Below are positions 15,785-22,988 of a stretch of DNA of 64,000 nt, one piece after another; within the stretch, counting starts at the first letter, position 1, and each line of letters starts with the position of its first letter. The notes beneath the pieces are model-generated. The model did no database searches and was not told the origin of the DNA. It worked only from the letters and a program-made list of their open reading frames with translations. Source of the stretch: Bacteroidaceae bacterium (lineage in GTDB: Bacteria > Bacteroidota > Bacteroidia > Bacteroidales > Bacteroidaceae); assembly GCA_016291905.1 (NCBI GenBank), contig JAEEZS010000081.1, forward strand, positions 62,001 through 126,000. Direction: 5' to 3'. A program made the translations under genes and the position numbers.

Positions 15785-15973
15785 ATTCCAAGCAACTATT
15801 CTCACAGCCCAGTGGGCTAATTTCACAGCCCAATGGGCTAATTTGTCAGCCCAAGCATCTAGCAGCACAGCCCAAGGGAATAATTCCGCAACCCAAGCAA
15901 CTATTTATAAACACGGGCGCAGTTTATATAAACAGGGGCCGTGTTTATATAAACAAGGGCGCTGTTTATAAAT
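15785..15973. repeat. 21-bp tandem array, nine degenerate units
   Basis: Units start at 15785, 15806, 15827, 15848, 15869, 15890, 15911, 15932 and 15953, an exact 21-bp period. Units 1-6 share AGCCCA near the start, two of them forming the palindrome AGCCCANTGGGCT; units 7-9 shift to a GGGSGC core flanked by the palindrome GTTTATATAAAC. The array has no ATG-started ORF. It lies in the 900-base gene-free stretch 15394-16290, which otherwise holds only the inverted repeat, the CTACA repeats and the promoter element. Unlike a CRISPR there are no unique spacers. Confidence 0.8.
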
Positions 15974-16039
15974 ATCGCACTACGTGCAGAAATTGCCGTC
16001 AAACGAGGGAATACTCCCCATAAAAAACATGAAAAAATA

Positions 16040-16157
16040 CTACATTACTACACTAAAAGCCCTATTTTGCTGGGACATAAACCATTGAGCGATGTAGATA
16101 GGCAAATTACTACACGATTACTACACGATTACTACATTTTACTACACATGTCTACAC
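16040..16157. repeat. CTACA direct repeats, about 11-bp spacing
   Basis: CTACA cores occur at 16040, 16048, 16110, 16121, 16132, 16142 and 16152. The right-hand group is spaced 11, 11, 10 and 10 bases (ATTACTACACG units), one helical turn, like iterons or a multi-site protein-binding region. No replication gene is nearby. Distance to the promoter element at 16196 is about 40 bases. Confidence 0.55.
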
Positions 16158-16195
16158 AAAAAACGGGTATTTGTTGGTGGCTACAGAGAGTATTA

Positions 16196-16267
16196 GCTTT
16201 TTAGATAGGCGGCGCTTCGGGAAATCACAAATAAATTTGCATTTTCTCTCGGTTCGCACTATCTTTG
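16196..16267 (+). promoter_or_regulatory. Promoter-bearing interspersed element, copy 1
   Basis: A 70-base block starting TTTTTAGATAGGC and ending TATCTTTG. It has -33 TTTG (16236-16239), a 20-base spacer and -7 TATCTTTG (16260-16267), an ideal Bacteroidetes promoter. Nearly the same block stands at 55920-55989 before GH31. Here it drives the TolB-phosphatase gene, whose ATG lies 24 bases after the -7 box. Confidence 0.8.
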
Positions 16268-16290
16268 TATCCAGAAAAAAGTTCAATTCT

Positions 16291-18462
16291 ATGGATAATA
16301 ACAAAAGAACTCAAAGGTGTATGGCCACACGAACGGCTTATTGGGTTGCCCTGTGCATGCTCTGCATGGCAACAAACATGCAGGCACAGCAGCAGAACAG
16401 CGTAACAAGCGGGCTGGAGGTGCTGGACACCCGGACGGGCGAACGAAGGATTGTCAGGGAGTTTGACCACCTCATAGAGGCTCCCAACTGGACGCGCGAC
16501 GGACGATGGATCTACTTCAACTCAGGCGGACTGATCTACAAGATTAACGCGAAGGGCAAGGGCGAGGTTCGGCTGGTGGACACACAGCCTGTAAACAAGT
16601 GCAACAACGACCACGTGCTGTCGTTCGACGGTAAGTGGCTGGCTGTGAGCGGGGCCGACGACAGCACCTCGGGCTGGGGCTCGTATGTCTATGTGCTGCC
16701 CGTCGATGGCGGCACGCCTCGACAGGTCACACCCAAAAGCCCCAGCTACCTGCACGGCTGGAGCCCTGACGGCAAGACGCTGGCATATTGCGCCTTCCGC
16801 GACAACGAGAAGGGTGCCGACATCTACACCATCCCCGCCACCGGAGGCGAGGAGACGCAGCTTACCGATGCGCCAGGGCTGGACGACGGCCCTGAATACA
16901 GCCCCGACGGACGGCACATCTGGTTCAACAGCGTGCGGACAGGCTTGATGCAGGTGTGGCGCATGAAAGCCGATGGCAGCGAGCAGACGCAGATGACGTT
17001 CGACACGACGCGTAATGCGTGGTTTCCCCATGTCTCTCCCGACGGGAAGCAGGTGATATACATCACCTATCACGTGGGCGACCTGGAGCCTGGGGAGCAT
17101 CTTGCGGGTAAGAACGTGGAGCTGTGGATGATGCCCTCCGAGGGCGGAACGCCCCGTCTGATGGTGCAACTGTTTGGCGGACAAGGAACCATCAACACCA
17201 ATTCGTGGGCGCCCGACAGCCGCCATGTGGCCTTTGTGAGCTATCGCTTAGGCAGCTCTCCGGCAGACATACTGAAGACCAATCCGAGGAAAGCCTACGG
17301 AACGGACTACCCGTATGAGTTCACAACGGAGAAACTGACCAAGGCCCCGAAGGGCTACAAGCCGTTCTACATCAGCCACTATGGGCGCCACGGCTCACGC
17401 TACTACTGGAACGCCCTCCTCTATCGCGATCTGGACAGCCTGTTGACCACAGCCCACAGCAGAAAGCAGCTCACGGCCGAGGGCGAGGCTTTCTATAAGC
17501 GATTCGAGGCTGCCAAGGACGAGCTCTCGACGGGCGTCAGCGAACTGACGGACCTGGGCTGGGAGCAGCACCAGCGCATCGCCCGCACCATGTACAACAG
17601 CTTCCCCGAAGTGTTCAAGAAGGGCGGCAACGTGCTGGCCATCTCGTCGCTGACGGGCCGTTGCGTGCTCAGCATGTCGGGCTTCTGCCAGGAGCTGGTG
17701 CAATGTAACCCAAAGATAGAGATTCGGGAGCAGTCGTCGCGCTTCACCCTCGACGGCGTGGTGCCGGTGGACAGGCTGAACCCCGTGAAGCACGACTTCC
17801 CCAAGCCAAGGCCCCGTTTTGAGAAGAACATCAGCCAGTTCAAGGACAACGACAACCTGCGCGAAAAGGTGATTAGCCGAACGTTTTCCAGCACGGAAGG
17901 CCTGCCGGGCGACATGAAAGAAATCGGCGACAACCTCATCAACCTCTACACCTCGCTGCCCAACATCGGCCATGAGGGCATGATGGGCAACCTCGTCAGC
18001 GATGCGGAGATTGCGGCGCGCTGGGAGAGCGCCAACCTAGGCGCCTACTCCTGGCTGTTCCCCGAACAGTACACCATGATTCCCATCCTCCAGGATATCA
18101 TTCGCAAGGCCGACGCCGTGCTCGACGGCAGTAGCGACCACATAGCCGACCTGCGCTTCGGGCACGACAACTGCCTGGGGCCGCTCCACATCCTGATGGG
18201 CATCAACGACGCCGACAAAGACCCCGAGAATCCCTATGAGGTGAAAAACTGCTATCAGAACTGGGAGACCTGCAAAGCCAGCAACCTCCAGCTCATCTTC
18301 TACCGCAGCAAGAAGAACGATGACGATGTGCTGGTAAAATGCCTGCTCAACGGCAAGGAGGCTACCCTACCCATCCCCACCGATAGCTATCCCTATTACA
18401 AATGGTCGGATTTCCGTCAATTTTATACCGCCCGCTGCAGCGGTATCGACAGAGCCCAATAA
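16291..18462 (+). CDS. TolB-like propeller fused to histidine acid phosphatase
   Basis: A 723-residue exported protein (start ATG 16291 just after the promoter; ATG 16321 would also give a full signal peptide ending MQAQ). Residues about 35-315 are a TolB/PD40 beta-propeller with repeats such as SPDGKTLAYCAF, SPDGRHIWFNS and SPDGKQVIYITY. Residues about 325-720 are a branch-2 histidine phosphatase: the nucleophile motif RHGSR at about 365-369 and the distal HDN (DLRFGHDNCLGPL, about 625). Such enzymes release phosphate from phytate or sugar phosphates. The propeller runs directly into the phosphatase without a linker, and both halves look complete. Confidence 0.82.
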   Translation: MDNNKRTQRCMATRTAYWVALCMLCMATNMQAQQQNSVTSGLEVLDTRTGERRIVREFDHLIEAPNWTRDGRWIYFNSGGLIYKINAKGKGEVRLVDTQPVNKCNNDHVLSFDGKWLAVSGADDSTSGWGSYVYVLPVDGGTPRQVTPKSPSYLHGWSPDGKTLAYCAFRDNEKGADIYTIPATGGEETQLTDAPGLDDGPEYSPDGRHIWFNSVRTGLMQVWRMKADGSEQTQMTFDTTRNAWFPHVSPDGKQVIYITYHVGDLEPGEHLAGKNVELWMMPSEGGTPRLMVQLFGGQGTINTNSWAPDSRHVAFVSYRLGSSPADILKTNPRKAYGTDYPYEFTTEKLTKAPKGYKPFYISHYGRHGSRYYWNALLYRDLDSLLTTAHSRKQLTAEGEAFYKRFEAAKDELSTGVSELTDLGWEQHQRIARTMYNSFPEVFKKGGNVLAISSLTGRCVLSMSGFCQELVQCNPKIEIREQSSRFTLDGVVPVDRLNPVKHDFPKPRPRFEKNISQFKDNDNLREKVISRTFSSTEGLPGDMKEIGDNLINLYTSLPNIGHEGMMGNLVSDAEIAARWESANLGAYSWLFPEQYTMIPILQDIIRKADAVLDGSSDHIADLRFGHDNCLGPLHILMGINDADKDPENPYEVKNCYQNWETCKASNLQLIFYRSKKNDDDVLVKCLLNGKEATLPIPTDSYPYYKWSDFRQFYTARCSGIDRAQ

Positions 18463-18497
18463 CAGAGGCAGTAAAGCTGAGAGTCTTTCCGGAATAG

Positions 18498-19583
18498 TCA
18501 GAACTTCACGGGACGCCCTGTCCGTGCGCTACGACGGGCAGCATCCAGAATGCGCACAACCATCAGATTGTTTTCCAACGAACTGAGGTCGTAAGGCGGA
18601 AGTGTAATCTCGCCGCGCACCACGGCACGCAGGAAACGGAACGAATCGTCGTAGGGCGGTTGCAGCTGCGGCGCATCGAAAGGCCCGCTGTCGCGCCCCT
18701 CCATGCGTGTCTCCATGCGCGTGGGGGTTAACTGGAACACGCTGCCGCGCGAGCCATAGACATACATGTCCTTGCGTCCCTTAGGCCAGCACCACGACGC
18801 CATGATCTGAACCGTGCAGCCCGGATACTCCACCACGATGGTGGCATCGTCGTCCACTTTGGGATAGACGTCGGGCTTGTGGGTCTTCAGTACCGCATAG
18901 ACGCTCCTGGGTTGCTGCCCGTGGAGCAGCCAGGTGGCCAGGTTGGCCCCGTAGCAGCCAAAGTCGATCACGGCGCCCCCGCCGTTGAGCACAGGGTCGG
19001 TGAGCCACTCCAGGAACATCGGGCTGCAGCCTATCTCTTTCGGGCCCTCGTGTCCGTCGTAGATATTGATGCGAAGGGGCGTGCCGATCTTCCCCTCGTC
19101 GATGAGCTCGCGGGCATGCTGGTTGGTGGTGTACCAGGTGGTCTCGTAGTTGGTGAGCACATGGATGCCGTACTTCTCAGCCAGCCGGGCCATGCGGCGT
19201 GCGGCTTTTTCGTTGACAGCAAGCGGCTTCTCCACCATGACATGTATGCCACGCGGGGCACAGGCCTCCACGACGGCCAGATGGTCGTAGATGCTGCCAT
19301 AGGCCACCACGACCTCAGGCTTCCGCTCGTCGAGCATCTGCTCAAGGTCGGCATAGAAGAGGCTCGCGTCGAGCCGTCTGGTCAGGTCGTTCCTGGCAAG
19401 ATAGTCGTCGCGGGGCTCGGCCACGCCCACAATCACGAAGTCACCACGGTTCATGCGGCGCACCACTTCGCCCAGATGGCCGTGAGTGATGCCTGCCACG
19501 CCCAGCCGCAGCGGGCTGTCGTCGGCCTGGGAAACAAGCGTGCATGATACCGTCAAACAGAGAAGGAAGAAGATGCGTTTCAT
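18498..19583 (-). CDS. Gfo/Idh/MocA-family oxidoreductase, exported
   Basis: A 361-residue protein. The longest frame starts at 19682 in the promoter of the divergent sulfatase; the ATG at 19583 begins a proper signal peptide (MKRIFFLLCLTVSCTLVSQA). The Rossmann domain shows LGVAGITHGHLGEVV and the family EKPL motif (VMVEKPLAVNEKAA), with Lys as the expected catalytic residue; the GGGAVIDFGCYG segment matches the second conserved motif. These NAD(P)-dependent enzymes oxidise or epimerise sugars. The substrate is unknown; the divergent sulfatase suggests a sulfated or host glycan. Confidence 0.87.
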   Translation of the reverse strand: MKRIFFLLCLTVSCTLVSQADDSPLRLGVAGITHGHLGEVVRRMNRGDFVIVGVAEPRDDYLARNDLTRRLDASLFYADLEQMLDERKPEVVVAYGSIYDHLAVVEACAPRGIHVMVEKPLAVNEKAARRMARLAEKYGIHVLTNYETTWYTTNQHARELIDEGKIGTPLRINIYDGHEGPKEIGCSPMFLEWLTDPVLNGGGAVIDFGCYGANLATWLLHGQQPRSVYAVLKTHKPDVYPKVDDDATIVVEYPGCTVQIMASWCWPKGRKDMYVYGSRGSVFQLTPTRMETRMEGRDSGPFDAPQLQPPYDDSFRFLRAVVRGEITLPPYDLSSLENNLMVVRILDAARRSARTGRPVKF

Positions 19584-19614
19584 AACGGAAGGATTGAAAT
19601 TCATTTGGTTTTTG

Positions 19615-19622
19615 CAAAGATA
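19615..19622 (-). promoter_or_regulatory. -7 box of the Gfo/Idh gene
   Basis: Minus-strand TATCTTTG, 31 bases from the ATG at 19583. It forms a divergent pair with the plus-strand box at 19667-19674. Confidence 0.55.
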
Positions 19623-19666
19623 CGGCTTTTTTCTGAATAATTGTTTTAGGGGCGTGTTTTTTTGCT

Positions 19667-19674
19667 TATCTTTG
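19667..19674 (+). promoter_or_regulatory. -7 box of the sulfatase gene
   Basis: TATCTTTG, with TTGT at 19641-19644 as a possible -33 element. It ends one base before the first in-frame ATG (19676), so transcripts starting 5-9 bases downstream would miss that ATG and use 19685 or 19694, giving an almost leaderless mRNA. Confidence 0.6.
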
Positions 19675-19684
19675 CATGGCAAAA

Positions 19685-21229
19685 ATGAAAACCATGGACC
19701 GGAACATCTTACGAAACATTCTCATCCTCACAGGCAGCACCGCCGCGCTGGCTCCCACCTATGCACAGACAACACGGAAGCCCAACATCATCTACATCAT
19801 GTGCGACGACATGGGCTATGGCGACTTGGGATGCTATGGGCAGCACTACATCAGCACCCCATGCATCGACCAGATGGCACGCGAGGGCATGCGCTTCACC
19901 CAGGCCTATGCGGGCAGCCCCGTCAGCGCCCCCAGCCGTGCCTGCCTCATGACGGGGCAGCACAGCGGACACACATGGGTGCGCGGCAACAAGGAGCATT
20001 GGAAGAGCAGCCCCATCATCTACTACGGCGACAACGCCGACCACACGCAGGTGGGACAGGAGCCCTACGACACGGCCCACATCATCCTACCCGAGGTACT
20101 GAAACTGAACGGCTACACCACCGGCATGTTCGGCAAGTGGGCAGGAGGCTACGAAGGCAGCACCAGCACCCCCAAGACAAGAGGCATCGACGAGTACTTT
20201 GGCTACATCTGCCAACATCAGGCCCATGCCTACTACCCCAACTTCCTCAATCGCTACAGTCCCTCGCGAGGCGACACCGATGTGGTGCGCATCGTGCTGG
20301 AGGACAACATACGGTACGGCATGCCCTGCTCCGACACGTATGAGCAGCGCACCCAGTATAGCGCCGACCTCATCCACCGCGAGGCCATGGCATGGCTGGA
20401 GGAGCGGGCCAAGCACCCCGACGTGCCCTTCGCCGGCCTGCTCACCTACACGCTGCCCCATGCCGAGCTGTTCCAGCCGCGCGACAGCCTGCTCAGCGGC
20501 TACCAGAAGATGTTCCACGACGAAAAGTCATATGCCGGCAGCCCCGGCACCATGTACCACTACACCGACTGCGCCCACAGCCAGTTTGCCGCCATGATAA
20601 CGCGCCTCGACGCCTATGTGGGCGAAGTGCTGACATTCCTTCGTGAGCATGGGCTTGACGAAAACACCATCGTGGTGTTCACCTCCGACAACGGCCCCCA
20701 CGAGGAGGGCGGCGCCGACCCCACCTTCTTCAACCGCGACGGCCTGCTGCGGGGCATCAAGCGCAGCACCCACGAGGGCGGCATCCGCATCCCCTACATC
20801 GTCAGGTGGCCGGGACATGTGAAGGCGGGCACGGTGAACGACCATCAGCTGGCGTTCTACGACGTGATGCCCACGGTGTGCGAGCTCATCGGCGACGAGG
20901 GCTTCCCCGAGAAGTACGTCAATCCGCGCCTAACGCACGACTACTTCGACGGCATCAGCTTTGCTCCCACCCTGCTGGGACACGAGGGCGAGCAGCTGAG
21001 GCACGACTTCCTCTACTGGGAGTTCCACGAGACGGACATGATGGGCGTGCGCATGGGCGAATGGAAGCTGGTGGTGAAGGCGGGCGAATGTAAGCTCTAC
21101 AACCTCGCCGACGACCTCCATGAGGACAACGACGTGTCGGCCCTGTACCCCGACATCGTGGCCCGCATGAAGCAAATCATCCGACAGGAGCACACCGAGA
21201 GCGCCCTCTTCCGAGTCACCCTGCCGTAG
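19685..21229 (+). CDS. Serine-type sulfatase, exported
   Basis: A type I sulfatase of 514 residues from ATG 19685 (19676 lies against the -7 box; 19694 is also possible). After the signal peptide (ending PTYAQ) comes the metal-binding IYIMCDDMGYGDLGCYG. The formylglycine site is SAPSR (Ser codon 19925-19927) followed by ACLMTGQH, so it is the Ser-type that needs the radical SAM maturase anSME, which is not in the window. Later conserved parts are FGKWAGG, TSDNGPHEEGG and HEGGIRIPYIVRWPG. It removes sulfate esters from glycans; the exact linkage is unknown. Confidence 0.92.
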   Translation: MKTMDRNILRNILILTGSTAALAPTYAQTTRKPNIIYIMCDDMGYGDLGCYGQHYISTPCIDQMAREGMRFTQAYAGSPVSAPSRACLMTGQHSGHTWVRGNKEHWKSSPIIYYGDNADHTQVGQEPYDTAHIILPEVLKLNGYTTGMFGKWAGGYEGSTSTPKTRGIDEYFGYICQHQAHAYYPNFLNRYSPSRGDTDVVRIVLEDNIRYGMPCSDTYEQRTQYSADLIHREAMAWLEERAKHPDVPFAGLLTYTLPHAELFQPRDSLLSGYQKMFHDEKSYAGSPGTMYHYTDCAHSQFAAMITRLDAYVGEVLTFLREHGLDENTIVVFTSDNGPHEEGGADPTFFNRDGLLRGIKRSTHEGGIRIPYIVRWPGHVKAGTVNDHQLAFYDVMPTVCELIGDEGFPEKYVNPRLTHDYFDGISFAPTLLGHEGEQLRHDFLYWEFHETDMMGVRMGEWKLVVKAGECKLYNLADDLHEDNDVSALYPDIVARMKQIIRQEHTESALFRVTLP

Positions 21230-21263
21230 AAGGGGCAAGGCAACTTATTTCTCCGACAAAGGG

Positions 21264-21554
21264 TTAATTCCCTGTTCCGAATTTGAACAACAACACGCCA
21301 GCGACTATCAACTGCACGACGATGATGGCCGGTATGCCATAGCGGAATTTCTTGTGCAAGGTCTTGTGATGCCAGACCTTCATACCTAACCACGCGCCCA
21401 CGCTACCGCCAAGGAGAGCCAGCGTCAGCAACGCAGCTTCCCTAATGCGCCATTTTGACTTTTTGGCCTTCCACTTATCAACGCCGAACATGAGGAATGC
21501 CATCACATTGGTGACAATGAGGTAGATGACGATTATATGGAGGAACTCATTCAT
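21264..21554 (-). CDS. DUF1294 membrane protein
   Basis: A 96-residue protein with three hydrophobic segments (5-24, about 40-58, 74-92) and the family pattern NVMAFLMFGVDKWKAKKSKWRIRE...LGGSVGAWLGMKVWHHKT. DUF1294 proteins are small inner-membrane proteins of unknown role. It follows GH29 by 20 bases on the same strand, probably as the last gene of that transcript. Confidence 0.85.
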   Translation of the reverse strand: MNEFLHIIVIYLIVTNVMAFLMFGVDKWKAKKSKWRIREAALLTLALLGGSVGAWLGMKVWHHKTLHKKFRYGIPAIIVVQLIVAGVLLFKFGTGN

Positions 21555-21574
21555 AGTTTATTATTTTTTCCTGC

Positions 21575-22954
21575 TTATCGTTTGGCTTCAAATACGGCAA
21601 AATGACGTATAATGGGCTTGGCCTTCTGTTCGTCAACAACAAGTCTTACTGCTTTCACTTCCACTGGCTCGAAACTGCTTATACGCTTGTGCCCAATGTT
21701 CTCGCCACTACAAAGCGTTACGACAGAGCCGTTGGCTAATGTCCCTTCCACATGCCACTTCAACACACGTTCCCCGTATTTGATGTTTTCCTGTAAGACA
21801 AGGCGATCTATCGTTTTAGGTTGTTTTAGATTTAACGAGACGATGTCGCCCTTGCCGGAAGTGTGAACTACAGGCGTACCGTAGCGTTCTTGGATGGCAT
21901 GGCCAAACTCAGCGATGCGCTTCACATCAGCATCGGGTACAAGCCCTCGATCGTCGATGACGATGCCCAGCAGCATATTGGTGTTACGTCCCACGCTGGT
22001 CTCATATTTCTTCATCAGTTCATCGACGGAGAACATCAGATTATCCTGCCCTTCGTGCCAAAACCATCCCCCTTGATATGAACGGTTGAAACGCAACGTG
22101 AAGTCCGATTCGCCTGGACACCAGAAGGGTGCATCAGCTCTGCCGTTCAGCCCTGTAACCACACGCACACCGTCGGAGTTGGTTGTGGAGTCGGCCGTGG
22201 CCCAACAGGGATCGGGAGCCGTCCCTATCTCGTTGCCCACCCAGCGGATGAGGTTTCTGTGGCCATACGGCCCTTGAAAGGCAATGGCATCAGGCTGAAG
22301 CTTCTGGACGAGCGCCAGCACATCGGCTCCGCCCTCCTTCGGAGACAACACCCCACCATCGAACCAGATTTCAAACAGGTCACCGTAATTGCTCCAAAGC
22401 TCCGTCAGCTGCTTCACGACGATGGCATTGTACTCCTGTTGAGTAACAGGAGACCCCGTCTGGACAAGCCCCGGGTTATCAACGTACAGATAGCCGTTAG
22501 CGGTGGTACTGGCATAGATGCCTGGCTTGATGCCATACTTCCGGCACGAGGCAATAAAGTCGGCCACGATGTCACCCTTACCATCCTTCCAAGGACAATT
22601 CTTTACGCTATATTCATGCGCCTCAGTAGGCCAAAGACTGAATCCGCTACAATGCTTTGCTACCAACACAGCATATTTGGCGCCAAGCGACTGCGCTGTT
22701 TCAAGCCACTGGTCAGTATTAAGCGCCGAGGGGTTGAAGGCAGTCGTAGCAGGGTGTGTGCCCCAGCGGCGAAAGTTGTATGTGTCATCAAAGACGGGCA
22801 TGTCGAAATGAAAGAGCACGCCAATTTCAGCATCTGCCCATGCGAGCTGTTTCGCATTGGGGCATACCACATGCTCATCTTTCTCCGCACACGACAGCAA
22901 TAATAAGATTGCCGCAAAAAGCATCAAATGGAAAAAACATTGACTTCGTTTCAT
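21575..22954 (-). CDS. GH29 alpha-L-fucosidase, lipoprotein
   Basis: 459 residues. The signal ends LLLSC, a lipobox, so it is probably membrane-anchored. GH29 features are WADAEIGVLFHFDM, AKYAVLVAKHCSGFSLWPT, YGIKPGIYAS and the nucleophile segment LFEIWFDGG. The last 100 residues are a beta-sandwich. It releases alpha-linked L-fucose from host or plant glycans. It lies 34 bases after the GH92 gene, so the two form an operon suited to N-glycan or mucin-type glycans. Confidence 0.9.
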   Translation of the reverse strand: MKRSQCFFHLMLFAAILLLLSCAEKDEHVVCPNAKQLAWADAEIGVLFHFDMPVFDDTYNFRRWGTHPATTAFNPSALNTDQWLETAQSLGAKYAVLVAKHCSGFSLWPTEAHEYSVKNCPWKDGKGDIVADFIASCRKYGIKPGIYASTTANGYLYVDNPGLVQTGSPVTQQEYNAIVVKQLTELWSNYGDLFEIWFDGGVLSPKEGGADVLALVQKLQPDAIAFQGPYGHRNLIRWVGNEIGTAPDPCWATADSTTNSDGVRVVTGLNGRADAPFWCPGESDFTLRFNRSYQGGWFWHEGQDNLMFSVDELMKKYETSVGRNTNMLLGIVIDDRGLVPDADVKRIAEFGHAIQERYGTPVVHTSGKGDIVSLNLKQPKTIDRLVLQENIKYGERVLKWHVEGTLANGSVVTLCSGENIGHKRISSFEPVEVKAVRLVVDEQKAKPIIRHFAVFEAKR

Positions 22955-22988
22955 ATCAATAACTCTTTAATTAAAAAGCATTATATAC

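Noticed and set aside
15780-15971. 63-residue repetitive ORF in the 21-bp array
   Set aside because: No ATG start; openness follows from a period divisible by three.
15785-15973. Possible CRISPR array
   Set aside because: Units are contiguous and degenerate with no unique spacers, and no cas genes are present.
16040-16157. Plasmid origin
   Set aside because: Repeats look iteron-like but there is no replication or partition gene anywhere near.
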